Assembly: GCA_020637675.1 (NCBI GenBank)
Contig: JACKKD010000001.1
Location: 62,001 to 126,000, forward strand
DNA length: 64,000 bases
Direction: 5' to 3'
Source: Paracoccaceae bacterium
Lineage (GTDB): Bacteria; Pseudomonadota; Alphaproteobacteria; Rhodobacterales; Rhodobacteraceae
Below, one piece after another: positions 34,109-42,415 of the stretch (position 1 is its first letter; each line of letters opens with the position of its first letter). The position numbers and the translations under genes were made by a program. Below the pieces are notes generated by a model that saw only the letters and a list, made by a program, of their open reading frames with translations, did no database searches and was not told the DNA's origin.

Positions 34109-34876
34109 ATGACTGGCCGCGACAATCTCGTCGCGCACCTGGAGCGGGTGATCGAGGCCGGCTCGATCGAAGAGCTCTGGTCGCTGCACCTGGCGAAGAT
34201 GAACGAATACGGATTCTCGCGGCTGCTCTACGGCTTCACCCGGTTCCGCACGTCGAATTCCTTCGGCAGCGCCGAGGACGTGCTGGTGCTCTCCAATCAT
34301 CCGGAGGACTATCTCGCCGCCTTCGTCCAGAGCGGACTCTACATGCAGGCGCCCATGGTCAAGTGGGCCGCCGCGAACGAGGGCGCCTGTTCGTGGCGGC
34401 TGATCGGCGAACTGGCCCAGGCCCAGGCGATGACTCCGGTCGAACGGAAGATCGTCGAGCTTAACCACAGGCATGACGTCAAGGCGGGTTACTCGATCAG
34501 CTTCCGCGACGTTTCGGTCCGCGCAAAGGGCGCCATCGGCCTTTGCGCACGTCCGGGGCTGAAACAGCACGAGGTCGATGCGATATGGGCCCAGCACGGA
34601 CGCGAGATCACGGTCATCAACAACGTCACCCATCTCAGGATCACCTGCATGCCCTACGCCTCTTCCAGGCGCGCGCTGACGCCGCGCCAGCGCGAGGCGC
34701 TCGAATGGGTGGGCGACGGCAAGACCACACAGGACATCGCGACGATCATGGGCCTGACGTCGGCCACAGTCGAAAAGCACCTGCGCCTGGCGCGCGAGGC
34801 GCTTGATGTCGAGACCACCGCCCAGGCGGTGCTCAAGGCGTCGTTCCAGAACCAGATCTTCGTGCTGAGCGCCTGA
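34109..34876 (+). CDS. LuxR-family regulator with autoinducer-binding domain (solo)
   Basis: A 255-residue regulator. The N-terminal autoinducer-binding-type domain (about 15-170) contains FSRLLYGFTRF, MQAPMVKWAAAN, SWRLI and GYSISFRDVSVRAKGAIGL. The C-terminal LuxR/GerE helix-turn-helix (about 190-250) is LTPRQREALEWVGDGKTTQDIATIMGLTSATVEKHLRLAREAL. No luxI-type synthase is found in the window, so it is a solo or is served by a synthase elsewhere. It may sense N-acyl-homoserine lactones or another ligand, since rhodobacteral solos are diverse. Its stop is 76 bp before the arsenic operon, which has its own ArsR. Confidence 0.87.
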   Translation: MTGRDNLVAHLERVIEAGSIEELWSLHLAKMNEYGFSRLLYGFTRFRTSNSFGSAEDVLVLSNHPEDYLAAFVQSGLYMQAPMVKWAAANEGACSWRLIGELAQAQAMTPVERKIVELNHRHDVKAGYSISFRDVSVRAKGAIGLCARPGLKQHEVDAIWAQHGREITVINNVTHLRITCMPYASSRRALTPRQREALEWVGDGKTTQDIATIMGLTSATVEKHLRLAREALDVETTAQAVLKASFQNQIFVLSA

Positions 34877-34927
34877 CTCGGCGCCGGACTCCGGAACCCG
34901 TGTCACGAAACCTTCACTGGATGCGTG

Positions 34928-34952
34928 ATCATATTTCCTATATTCTGGAACT
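34928..34952 (+). promoter_or_regulatory. A/T-rich ars promoter/operator region
   Basis: The bases before the arsR-arsC start contain two ATATT repeats (34931-34935 and 34940-34944), including TATATT as a likely -10. This is the only A/T-rich patch between luxR and arsR and the natural place for ArsR autoregulation. No perfect dyad is seen. Confidence 0.35.
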
Positions 34953-35807
34953 ATGGATAAGAACAGTGCCGCCCACGCCTTCGCCACGCTCGGCCACTCC
35001 GGCCGCCTCGCCGTCTTCCGGCTCCTGATGCGCTTTGCGCCGCAGGGCGTGCGCCCGACCGAGATCGCCGAGGCGCTCGGGATGAAGCAGAACACGCTGT
35101 CGCATCACCTGGCCGACCTGACAGCCTCGGACCTTGTCGGCGTAAATCGGCAGGGGCGCTCGCTTTACTACTCGGTCGATCTCGACACGACCGAGGGGCT
35201 GATCGGCTACCTCGCGCTCGACGTGGGCCGCGCCCGCCCCGACCTTCTCGCCCCCTTGCTCTCCCCCCGGAAGGACGCCGCCCCCATGGACTCTCGTACC
35301 CGCGATACCGATTTCGACGTGCTCTTCATCTGCTCGGGCAACTCGGCCCGCTCGATCTTTGCCGAGGCGCTGCTCCGGGATCTGGGCAAAGGCAAGTTCC
35401 AGGCTTTCTCTGCCGGAACGCGCCCGGGGAGCGAGTTGAACCCCTTCGCGCTGGAAATCCTGAAACGCAACGGCCACGACATCTCCGGACTACGGTCCAA
35501 GCACATCTCGAAATTCCAGCAGCCCGGTTCAATCGTGATGGATTTCGTCTTCACCGTCTGCGACACTGCGGCGGCCGAGGAATGCCCGCCCTGGCCCGGC
35601 CAGCCGATCACCGGCCACTGGGGCCTGCCCGACCCGGTGAAGGCGACCGGCACGGACGCGCAAAAGGCGCTGGTCTTCGCCCAGACCTATGCCGCGCTGC
35701 GCCGCCGGATCGCGGCCTTCGTCGAGTTGCCCTTCGGGTCGCTCAGCCGGCTGTCGCTGCAATCCCGCGTCGATGCCATCGGCGCCGACCAGACCGCAGG
35801 GACCTGA
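34953..35807 (+). CDS. ArsR repressor-ArsC arsenate reductase fusion
   Basis: A 284-residue fusion. Residues about 5-95 form an ArsR winged helix (GHSGRLAVFRLLMRFAPQG ... MKQNTLSHHLADLTASDLV). After a Pro/Ala-rich linker (about 98-118), residues 121-265 form a low-molecular-weight-phosphatase-type arsenate reductase with the C-x5-R loop CSGNSARS (Cys127-Arg133), the VFTVCDTAAAEECPPWPG cysteine pair and HWGLPDP. It reduces arsenate to arsenite and represses the operon. The repressor half lacks any cysteine, so it cannot use the classical CxC arsenite site. It is followed by GAPDH and ArsJ genes, forming one operon. Confidence 0.9.
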   Translation: MDKNSAAHAFATLGHSGRLAVFRLLMRFAPQGVRPTEIAEALGMKQNTLSHHLADLTASDLVGVNRQGRSLYYSVDLDTTEGLIGYLALDVGRARPDLLAPLLSPRKDAAPMDSRTRDTDFDVLFICSGNSARSIFAEALLRDLGKGKFQAFSAGTRPGSELNPFALEILKRNGHDISGLRSKHISKFQQPGSIVMDFVFTVCDTAAAEECPPWPGQPITGHWGLPDPVKATGTDAQKALVFAQTYAALRRRIAAFVELPFGSLSRLSLQSRVDAIGADQTAGT

Positions 35808-35811
35808 TGCC

Positions 35812-36822
35812 ATGAGCCCTCGTATTGCTCTCAACGGCCTGGGCCGCATCGGAAAGCTTGTCCTGCGCGACCTGATCGACGCAGGCAGCGACGGCGAGAT
35901 CGTGCTTCTGAACGATCCCGCCGGCGATGCCGGACAGCACGCCCTGCTGATGGAGTTCGACTCGGTCCACGGACGCTGGCGCACGCCGGTCGCCGCGGCG
36001 GATGGGGCGCTGGTGCTGAACGGCCGGACAACCCGTCTGACGCATGAGACGTCGATCGAGGCGCTGCCATTGGCGGAACTGGGCGTCGATATCGTCATCG
36101 ACTGCACCGGGGTCTTCAAGACCGCCGCGAAGGTGGCGCCCTATTACGCCGCCGGGGCGAGGAAGGTCGTCGTCTCTGCCCCGGTGAAGGATGGCGGGGC
36201 GCTGAACCTCGTCCACGGGGTGAACCACCACCTTTACGATGGGTCTCAGGCCCTGATCACCGCAGCCTCCTGCACGACGAACTGCCTCGCCCCGGTGGTG
36301 AAGGTGATCCACGAAAACCTGGGCATCCGCCACGGGTCGATCACGACCATCCATGACGTGACCAATACCCAGACCATCGTCGACCGCCCGGCCAAGGACA
36401 TGCGCCGCGCGCGGTCGGCGCTGATGAACCTGATCCCGACGACGACAGGCTCGGCGACCGCCATCACGCTGATCTATCCGGAACTCAGGGGCCGGCTGAA
36501 TGGCCACGCCGTCCGGGTGCCGCTCCTGAACGCCTCCCTCACGGACTGCGTCTTCGAGGTGGAGCGGGCGACCACCGCCGAGGAGGTGAATGCCCTGTTC
36601 GCCGCCGCGGCCGACGGGCCGCTGAAGGGGATCCTCGGCTTCGAGGCCCGGCCCCTCGTCTCCTCCGACTTCACCAACGATCCGCGCTCCGCCATCGTCG
36701 ACGGCCCCTCCACCATGGTCATCAACGGGACGCAGGTGAAGATCTACGCGTGGTATGACAACGAATGGGGCTATGCCTGTCGGCTGGCCGATATCGTGCG
36801 GATGGTGGCGGGGTCGCTGTGA
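35812..36822 (+). CDS. gapdh: Arsenic-operon glyceraldehyde-3-phosphate dehydrogenase
   Basis: A 336-residue type-I GAPDH with NAD-binding NGLGRIGKLVLRD (8-20), catalytic Cys154 in ASCTTNC and the His in SITTIHDVT, and C-terminal WYDNEWGYACR. In the GAPDH-ArsJ pathway this enzyme uses arsenate in place of phosphate to make unstable 1-arseno-3-phosphoglycerate, which ArsJ exports. The ATG at 35812 lies 4 bp past the arsR-arsC stop. A longer in-frame start would overlap that gene. Its stop overlaps the arsJ GTG. This gene is a dedicated paralogue, not evidently the glycolytic copy. Confidence 0.93.
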   Translation: MSPRIALNGLGRIGKLVLRDLIDAGSDGEIVLLNDPAGDAGQHALLMEFDSVHGRWRTPVAAADGALVLNGRTTRLTHETSIEALPLAELGVDIVIDCTGVFKTAAKVAPYYAAGARKVVVSAPVKDGGALNLVHGVNHHLYDGSQALITAASCTTNCLAPVVKVIHENLGIRHGSITTIHDVTNTQTIVDRPAKDMRRARSALMNLIPTTTGSATAITLIYPELRGRLNGHAVRVPLLNASLTDCVFEVERATTAEEVNALFAAAADGPLKGILGFEARPLVSSDFTNDPRSAIVDGPSTMVINGTQVKIYAWYDNEWGYACRLADIVRMVAGSL

Positions 36823-38093
36823 CCGACGCCGAAAGCCCGCCGGGGCCGCCCAACCCCTTGCGTGCCTATGCCGCCGTCACGGCGGCCTACTGGGCCTTCA
36901 TGCTTTCCGACGGCGCGCTGCGGATGCTGGTGTTGTTGCACTTCAACAGCCTGGGCTTCGCGCCGATCCAGCTTGCCTGGCTGTTCCTGCTGTATGAGGT
37001 CGCCGGCATCGTTACCAACCTTGCCGCCGGCTGGCTGGCCGCGCGCTTCGGTCTTGCTGCCACGCTCTATGGCGGCCTTGCGCTGCAGATCGGGGCGTTG
37101 GTGGCGCTGGCCCAGCTTGACCACTCCTGGGGCGTTGCGGCTTCGGTCGCTTTCGTCATGGCGGTCCAGGGGGTCTCGGGCGTGGCCAAGGACCTTGCCA
37201 AGATGTCCTCGAAGTCCGCCGTCAAGCTGCTGGCGCCGAAGGAAGACGGCGGGTTGTTCCGCTGGGTCGCCCTCCTCACCGGGTCGAAGAACGCCGTGAA
37301 GGGTCTCGGCTTCTTCCTCGGCGCTGCGCTTCTGGCGCTCGCAGGCTTCGATGCGGCGGTCTGGGGCATGGCGGGCGTCCTCGCGGTCATCCTCGCCGCT
37401 GTCGTGCTGTTCCTGCCTGCGGGCCTGCCCGGACGGATGAAATCCGACGAGGCCTGGGGCGGCTGGCGGTCGAAGGACGCGCGGGTGAACCGGCTGTCGC
37501 TGGCGCGGATGTTCCTCTTCGGCGCTCGCGATGCGTGGTTCGTCGTTGGCATCCCGGTCTACTTCCAGTCGGTGCTGTCGGACGGCACCGTCGAGGGCCG
37601 GCGCGAGGCCTTCTTCCTGATCGGCGGTTTCCTCGCGCTCTGGATCATCGGCTATGGCGCCGTGCAGGCCCTTGCCCCGCGCCTTCTTGGGGCCAGGGGC
37701 CAGCCCGAGGCCGAGACGACCGCCAAGGCGATCCTCTGGGCCGGGCTCCTGGTGCCGATCCCGGTTCTTCTGGCCGCGGCGGCATGGGCGGCAGGCGGAC
37801 CCGCCCCCTGGCTGACCGCAACACTGATCGGGGGCCTCCTGCTGTTCGGCTTTGTCTTCGCCGTCAATTCCTCGGTCCATTCCTACCTGATCCTCGCCTT
37901 CGGGTCGGCGGATCGGATCACCCGAGACGTGGGCTTCTACTACATGGCCAATGCCGCAGGCAGGCTGATCGGCACGCTCCTCTCGGGCCTCAGCTACCAG
38001 ATCGGCGGCCTGCCCCTCTGCCTCGCCACCGCAGGCGCGATGGCGCTGGCAAGCTGGCTGGCCGCGCGACGCCTCGGCTCCGCTCCGGGCTGA
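36819..38093 (+). CDS. arsJ: Organoarsenical efflux MFS transporter ArsJ
   Basis: A 424-residue MFS protein with about 12 helices. The ArsJ-type features are NPLRAYAAVTAAYWAFMLSDGALRMLVLLHF at the N-terminus, KDLAKMSSKSAVKLLAPK between helices, and GSKNAVKGLGFFLGAALL. ArsJ exports 1-arseno-3-phosphoglycerate made by the partner GAPDH, which decomposes outside to arsenate and 3-phosphoglycerate. Start is GTG at 36819 overlapping the GAPDH stop (GTGA). The tight coupling of the three genes makes the assignment firm. Confidence 0.93.
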   Translation: MTDAESPPGPPNPLRAYAAVTAAYWAFMLSDGALRMLVLLHFNSLGFAPIQLAWLFLLYEVAGIVTNLAAGWLAARFGLAATLYGGLALQIGALVALAQLDHSWGVAASVAFVMAVQGVSGVAKDLAKMSSKSAVKLLAPKEDGGLFRWVALLTGSKNAVKGLGFFLGAALLALAGFDAAVWGMAGVLAVILAAVVLFLPAGLPGRMKSDEAWGGWRSKDARVNRLSLARMFLFGARDAWFVVGIPVYFQSVLSDGTVEGRREAFFLIGGFLALWIIGYGAVQALAPRLLGARGQPEAETTAKAILWAGLLVPIPVLLAAAAWAAGGPAPWLTATLIGGLLLFGFVFAVNSSVHSYLILAFGSADRITRDVGFYYMANAAGRLIGTLLSGLSYQIGGLPLCLATAGAMALASWLAARRLGSAPG

Positions 38094-38191
38094 TCCGCGG
38101 GCATTGAGTGCGGCCCATGAAGCGCGTCTGCCGCTAATCCTCCGGTAACCCGTCCGCCCTAGTCTCGGTCCCGGGTAGAAGGGACATCGTC

Positions 38192-38425
38192 ATGGTTGCA
38201 AAGACGGGCGCCGCGCGGCGTCCGGGCGCCGAAAGTCGCGCGCGTCCGGATGCCTTGGACGACTGGTATCGGCAGGAGCTCACGCCGCTTGACTGCGGGG
38301 AGCCGAACGATGCCCCGTCCGAACAGGACCGCGAAAGCGCGCGCTGGGTCTCCGGCTGGTGGCTGGGGCCGGCGATCCTGCTCGCGCTTCCGGCCTGGAT
38401 CGCCCTCGGTCTGGCGTTCTTCTGA
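38192..38425 (+). CDS. Small membrane-anchored hypothetical protein
   Basis: A 77-residue protein not recognised. The first 50 residues are polar and charged. Residues about 53-76 (WWLGPAILLALPAWIALGLAFF) make one C-terminal transmembrane helix that ends at the stop codon, a tail-anchored layout. A GAAGGG ribosome-binding site precedes the ATG. It stands about 100 bp after arsJ and ends 3 bp from the convergent histidine kinase gene. It could be a real small inner-membrane protein. No function is proposed. Confidence 0.55.
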   Translation: MVAKTGAARRPGAESRARPDALDDWYRQELTPLDCGEPNDAPSEQDRESARWVSGWWLGPAILLALPAWIALGLAFF

Positions 38426-38428
38426 CGG

Positions 38429-39751
38429 TCAGCGGGCCAGCACGATCTCGGCCTTCAGCCCGCCAAGCCGCGCGCTGTCGCCAAGACGGAGCGTGCCGCC
38501 GTGGCTGCGCGCGATGTCGGCCGCGATGGCAAGGCCGAGCCCGGTTCCCGTGCCCCGGTCCTGGTTGCGCGCGTCGTCGAGACGGGTGAAGGGCCGCATC
38601 GCCTCCTCGCGCCGATGCTTCGGGATGCCGGGGCCGTCGTCCTCCACGCTGATGCGCAGGGCGCGTTCCAGGATGGCCACCGACACTTCGGCGCGGGTGC
38701 CGTAGCGGGTGGCGTTGCCGATGAGGTTCTCGAGTGCCCTGCGCACCGCGCCCGCCCTCAGCATGGCTTCGCCCCGGCCCTCGACGGAATGCAGCACCAC
38801 GGCCTGGCCCGCGCGTCGCGCGTCCTCGACGACTGCGGTGACAAGCGCCACCGGATCGCTGGGCTCGGCCGCCTCCTCCGTCGCGTCTCCGCGCACGAAG
38901 GCGAGGAAATCGTCGAGCAGCCGCTGCATGTCATCCACGTCGCGCATCATCGGCCGGGCCTCGTCCTCGTCCAGCATCGCGAGCCCGAGCTTCAGCCGGG
39001 TGAGCGGCGTCCTGAGGTCGTGGCTGACCCCGGACAGGAGCAGCGTGCGCTGTTCGATCTGCCGCTCGATCCGCGCCCTCATGTCGAGGAACGCGTTTCC
39101 CGCCGAACGCACCTCGACCGCGCCCGAGGGCTTGTAGGGCACGATCCGGCCTTTGCCGAACTCCTCCGCCGCGCGCGCCAGCCGGCGGATCGGGCGGAGT
39201 TGGTTGCGCAGGAAGAAGAAGGCGATGAGCGTCATGAGAAGTCCCGCCACGACCATCAGGACGAGAAGCTGGTGCGGGTTCGAGGCCGAGACGCGGCCCC
39301 GGTCGAATGCGATCTCCACGGCGCCATGGGGCGTTGGCAGCGTGAAGCGCACGCGGCGGAGGTCGTAGAGGTCGATGGGGCCCATGTCCGCAAAGGCCTG
39401 CCGCAGCGTCGCGATGACGATCCGGCCCGAGAAGTCGTAGAACACCCGCCGATCGGCGGCCGGTGCCTCTGTCGCCGCCGGCAGAGTGACCGTCATGGCC
39501 AACGCCTCGCCGAGCCGTGCCGCCGCCGCCGCCGCGGTGGCCTGGTCGGGCGCGACCGTCACGGCGTCCGAGATGAGAGCGATCTCGAGCGCGATGTTGC
39601 GCGTCATCTGCCGCGTCACGCCCTCGAAATGACGCTGCAGGAAGGCCAGCGACACGACGAGCTGGAGCGCGAGGATCGGCACGATCAGGATGAGCGCGGC
39701 CCGGCCGTAAAGACCGCGCGGCAGGATGCGCTTGATTGTGGCCGAGATCAT
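38429..39751 (-). CDS. EnvZ-like sensor histidine kinase
   Basis: A 440-residue kinase. Two transmembrane helices (about 16-38 and 160-182) flank a 120-residue periplasmic domain. A HAMP domain follows (about 183-235), then the H box GVSHDLRTPLTR (His244), N box ALENLIGNATRYG, and the G boxes DDGPGIP and TGTGLGLAIA. The layout resembles EnvZ. Unusually, no response-regulator gene is adjacent. The divergent neighbour 42 bp away encodes a metallo-hydrolase. The cognate regulator must lie elsewhere, so the signal and regulon cannot be inferred. Confidence 0.9.
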   Translation of the reverse strand: MISATIKRILPRGLYGRAALILIVPILALQLVVSLAFLQRHFEGVTRQMTRNIALEIALISDAVTVAPDQATAAAAAARLGEALAMTVTLPAATEAPAADRRVFYDFSGRIVIATLRQAFADMGPIDLYDLRRVRFTLPTPHGAVEIAFDRGRVSASNPHQLLVLMVVAGLLMTLIAFFFLRNQLRPIRRLARAAEEFGKGRIVPYKPSGAVEVRSAGNAFLDMRARIERQIEQRTLLLSGVSHDLRTPLTRLKLGLAMLDEDEARPMMRDVDDMQRLLDDFLAFVRGDATEEAAEPSDPVALVTAVVEDARRAGQAVVLHSVEGRGEAMLRAGAVRRALENLIGNATRYGTRAEVSVAILERALRISVEDDGPGIPKHRREEAMRPFTRLDDARNQDRGTGTGLGLAIAADIARSHGGTLRLGDSARLGGLKAEIVLAR

Positions 39752-39793
39752 GGCCCAAATCTATCGACGCGCCTCAGGGAGAGAAAGCGCAAG

Positions 39794-40705
39794 ATGGATG
39801 AGGCTCCGGAAATCCGCCCCCTGCCCGGCGCGGTGCAGCGCCTTGCGCCGGGCCTGCGCGTGGTCCTCGCGCCCAACCCATCGCCGATGACCTTCCACGG
39901 CACCAACAGCTATATCCTGGGCGAGGGCGAGGTCGCCGTGATCGACCCTGGCCCTGCCGAGCCCCGCCATCTTCGCGCCTTGCGCGACGCCCTCGCCCCC
40001 GGAGAGCGGATCAGCCATATTTTTGTCACCCATTCCCACCTCGACCACTCCCCCCTCGCCCGTCCTCTCGCCGCGGCGACGGGCGCGCCCGTCCTCGCCT
40101 TCGGCCACGCGATGGCCGGACGCTCCGCAGCAATGGAGCGGCTCGCCGCGTCAGGGACGATCGCGGGCGGCGAAGGGGTCGATACGGGATTCACCCCCGA
40201 CGAAACCCTCGCCGACGGCACCGAGATTGCGGGCAAGGGCTGGATGCTCCGCGCCCTCCACACGCCGGGACACATGGGCAATCACCTGAGCTTTCTCTGG
40301 GATGACGCCGTCTTCGCCGGGGATCAGGTCATGGGCTGGTCCACCTCGATCGTCTCGCCACCCGACGGCGACATGGGCGCCTACATGGCGTCGCTCGACC
40401 GGCTGGCGGCGCGCCGGCCACGCCGGCTCTACGCCGGCCACGGCGATCCGGTGGGCGACCCTGTCGGGCGGATCGCGGACCTTGTCGCCCACCGCCGCGC
40501 CCGCGAGGCCGCGATCCTGGCCGCCCTGACCGACGGCCCTGCCGATGCCATGTCGCTTGCCCGCGCGATCTATCAGGACACGCCGGCCCCGCTCCTGCCC
40601 GCCGCAGCCCGGAACGTCCTCGCGCATCTCATTGATCTCATGAACAGAAATCGCGCATTCTGCGAGGGCATTCCGGCCGCCGGATCGCGGTTCCGCCGGC
40701 TCTGA
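39794..40705 (+). CDS. MBL-fold metallo-hydrolase (LACTB2-like)
   Basis: A 303-residue metallo-beta-lactamase-fold protein. The metal motif THSHLDHSPL lies near residues 79-88, with LHTPGHMGNHLSFLW, FAGDQVMGWSTSIVSPPDGDMGAYM and YAGHGDPV further on. The last 70 residues form the winged-helix tail of LACTB2-type proteins (endoribonuclease or hydrolase). Start ATG at 39794 follows a GGGAGAG ribosome-binding site. It lies 70 bp upstream of tRNA-Asn and divergent from the histidine kinase. The family's bacterial substrates are mostly unknown. Confidence 0.85.
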   Translation: MDEAPEIRPLPGAVQRLAPGLRVVLAPNPSPMTFHGTNSYILGEGEVAVIDPGPAEPRHLRALRDALAPGERISHIFVTHSHLDHSPLARPLAAATGAPVLAFGHAMAGRSAAMERLAASGTIAGGEGVDTGFTPDETLADGTEIAGKGWMLRALHTPGHMGNHLSFLWDDAVFAGDQVMGWSTSIVSPPDGDMGAYMASLDRLAARRPRRLYAGHGDPVGDPVGRIADLVAHRRAREAAILAALTDGPADAMSLARAIYQDTPAPLLPAAARNVLAHLIDLMNRNRAFCEGIPAAGSRFRRL

Positions 40706-40733
40706 CGGTGACGGATTTTTTCCGCCAAACCCT

Positions 40734-40763
40734 CTGGACGCCCCCACGCTGCCTTGCTATATC
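40734..40763 (+). promoter_or_regulatory. Candidate tRNA-Asn promoter
   Basis: CTGGAC (40734-40739) and TATATC (40758-40763) with an 18-bp spacer, 12 bp before the mature tRNA 5' end. The run of C between -10 and the tRNA is G/C rich, as in stringently controlled promoters. Consensus-based only. Confidence 0.35.
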
Positions 40764-40775
40764 GCCCCCCGGTGT

Positions 40776-40850
40776 TCCGGCGTAGCTCAGCGGTAGAGCA
40801 GTTGACTGTTAATCAATTGGTCGTAGGTTCGATCCCTACCGCCGGAGCCA
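40776..40850 (+). tRNA. tRNA-Asn (GUU)
   Basis: A 75-nt cloverleaf with encoded CCA. The acceptor stem TCCGGCG pairs with CGCCGGA, and the discriminator is G. The D arm contains AGCTCAGCGGTAGAGC. The anticodon loop CTGTTAA has GTT at 40808-40810. The T arm is GTAGG-TTCGATC-CCTAC. All stems pair correctly. It lies alone between an MBL gene and the creatinase promoter. No integrase is nearby, so there is no sign that it is used as an attachment site. Confidence 0.97.
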
Positions 40851-40978
40851 AATCCTCACCTGAAGAGCGGTAAGACGGCGGTGCCATCGGCGCTCTGCCC
40901 CGGAAGGGCATGAATCTCGCGACCCGTGCATGTCATCGCGGACCGGCGCCGCAGGAACCTACCCGGACCGCAGGTCCG

Positions 40979-41000
40979 CAAATCGCAGGATTTCGAGAAC
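40979..41000 (+). promoter_or_regulatory. Creatinine-cluster element, copy A (creatinase promoter)
   Basis: The core is AAATC (40980-40984), GCAG, GATTT (40989-40993), an inverted repeat with a 4-base centre. The 22-bp stretch matches copy B at 44304-44325 at 18 positions. It lies 72 bp before the chosen creatinase ATG. The LysR regulator encoded at 43288 is the likely binder. Confidence 0.6.
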
Positions 41001-41071
41001 AAATTTCTTTGCCTTCCCCCTCGGGGATAGCCTTTCCCGCGGCGGACACGTTCATGGGAAAGGTTCATCGA

Positions 41072-42286
41072 ATGACCGAAGACATGCTCCACGTCATGGA
41101 ATGGCACAACGGCGAGAAGGATTACTCGCCGTTCTCGGATGCCGAGATGAAGCGCCGGCAGGATGATGTCCGCACATGGATGGCCGAACACGGCGTCGAT
41201 GCCGCGCTCTTCACCTCCTATCACTGCATCAACTACTATTCCGGCTGGCTCTACTGCTATTTCGGCCGCAAGTACGGCATGGTCATCACCCCGAAAGCCG
41301 CCACCACGATCTCGGCCGGGATCGACGGCGGCCAGCCCTGGCGCCGCAGCTTCGGCGGCAATGTCACCTATACAGACTGGCGGCGCGACAATTTCTACCG
41401 CGCGGTGCGGCAACTGACGCCGGGCGTCAAGCGGCTGGGGATCGAGTTCGACCAGGTGAATCTCGACTACCGCCGCCAGCTGGAAGCCGCGCTGCCGGGC
41501 GTGGAATTCGTCGACATCGCCCAGCCCTCGATGTGGATGCGCTCGATCAAGTCGGCCGAGGAGCACAAGCTGATCCGGACCGGCGCGCGCATCTGCGACG
41601 TGGGCGGCTGGGCGGTCGCGGGCGCGGTCAAGGCGGGCGTGCCGGAGCACGAGGTGGCCATCGCCTCGACCAACGCGATGATCCGCGAGATCGCCAAGTC
41701 CTTTCCCTTCGTCGAACTGATGGACACCTGGACCTGGTTCCAGTCCGGCATCAACACCGACGGCGCGCACAACCCGGTGACGAACAAGAAGGTCAGATCG
41801 GGCGAGATTCTCAGCCTCAACTGCTTCCCGATGATCTTCGGCTACTACACCGCGCTGGAACGGACGCTGTTCTGCGACAGCGTGGACGATGCCAGCCTCG
41901 ACATCTGGGAAAAGAACGTCGCGGTGCATCGCCGGGGTCTGGAACTGATCAAGCCCGGCGCCAAGTGCAACGAGATCGCGCTCGAACTCAACGACATGTA
42001 CCGGCAGTGGGATCTGTTGAAGTATCGCAGCTTCGGCTATGGCCATTCCTTCGGCGTCCTCAGCCACTACTACGGCCGCGAGGCGGGCGTGGAACTGCGC
42101 GAGGACATCGAGACGGAACTGAAGCCCGGCATGGTGGTGTCGATGGAGCCGATGGTGATGCTGCCCGAAGGCGCGCCCGGCGCGGGCGGCTACCGCGAGC
42201 ACGACATCCTGATCGTGACGGAAGACGGCGCCGAGAACATCACCGGCTTCCCCTTCGGTCCCGAGCACAACATCATCAGGAACTGA
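41072..42286 (+). CDS. Creatinase (creatine amidinohydrolase)
   Basis: A 404-residue M24 'pita-bread' enzyme that hydrolyses creatine to sarcosine and urea. It closely follows Pseudomonas creatinase along its length: FTSYHCINYYSGWLYC, IDGGQPWRRSFGG, DTWTWFQSGINTDGAHNPVT, SLNCFPMI.GYYTALERTLF, GYGHSFGVLSHYYGREAGVELRED, VVSMEPM and PGAGGYREHDILIV. The lack of the full M24 metal set is normal for creatinases. The ATG at 41072 has an AAAGG site nearby. ATG 41054 is an alternative. The upstream promoter carries the shared AATC-N4-GATTTC element. It lies back-to-back with the convergent creatininase gene. Confidence 0.94.
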   Translation: MTEDMLHVMEWHNGEKDYSPFSDAEMKRRQDDVRTWMAEHGVDAALFTSYHCINYYSGWLYCYFGRKYGMVITPKAATTISAGIDGGQPWRRSFGGNVTYTDWRRDNFYRAVRQLTPGVKRLGIEFDQVNLDYRRQLEAALPGVEFVDIAQPSMWMRSIKSAEEHKLIRTGARICDVGGWAVAGAVKAGVPEHEVAIASTNAMIREIAKSFPFVELMDTWTWFQSGINTDGAHNPVTNKKVRSGEILSLNCFPMIFGYYTALERTLFCDSVDDASLDIWEKNVAVHRRGLELIKPGAKCNEIALELNDMYRQWDLLKYRSFGYGHSFGVLSHYYGREAGVELREDIETELKPGMVVSMEPMVMLPEGAPGAGGYREHDILIVTEDGAENITGFPFGPEHNIIRN

Positions 42287-42363
42287 TCGGCGGCAAGGCA
42301 GGTCGAAGAGGTCTGGGGGTGATCCCCGGACCTTTCCGTATCGCTTCAGTCAGCCGAAGCGAT

Positions 42364-42391
42364 GAAAAAGAGGGGGCCGCGTGCGGCCCCC
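42364..42391 (-). terminator. Rho-independent terminator of creatininase gene
   Basis: The stem GGGGGCC (42372-42378)/GGCCCCC (42385-42391) with a six-base loop is followed, on the minus strand, by a TCTTTTTC run. It sits 25 bp past the creatininase stop. It may also stop creatinase transcripts arriving from the other side. Confidence 0.75.
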
Positions 42392-42415
42392 AGGCTCAGG
42401 GAGGATCGGAAAGTA

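Noticed and set aside
40776..40850. tRNA-Asn as a genomic-island attachment site
   Set aside because: No integrase, direct repeat of the tRNA 3' end or mobility gene was seen on either side.
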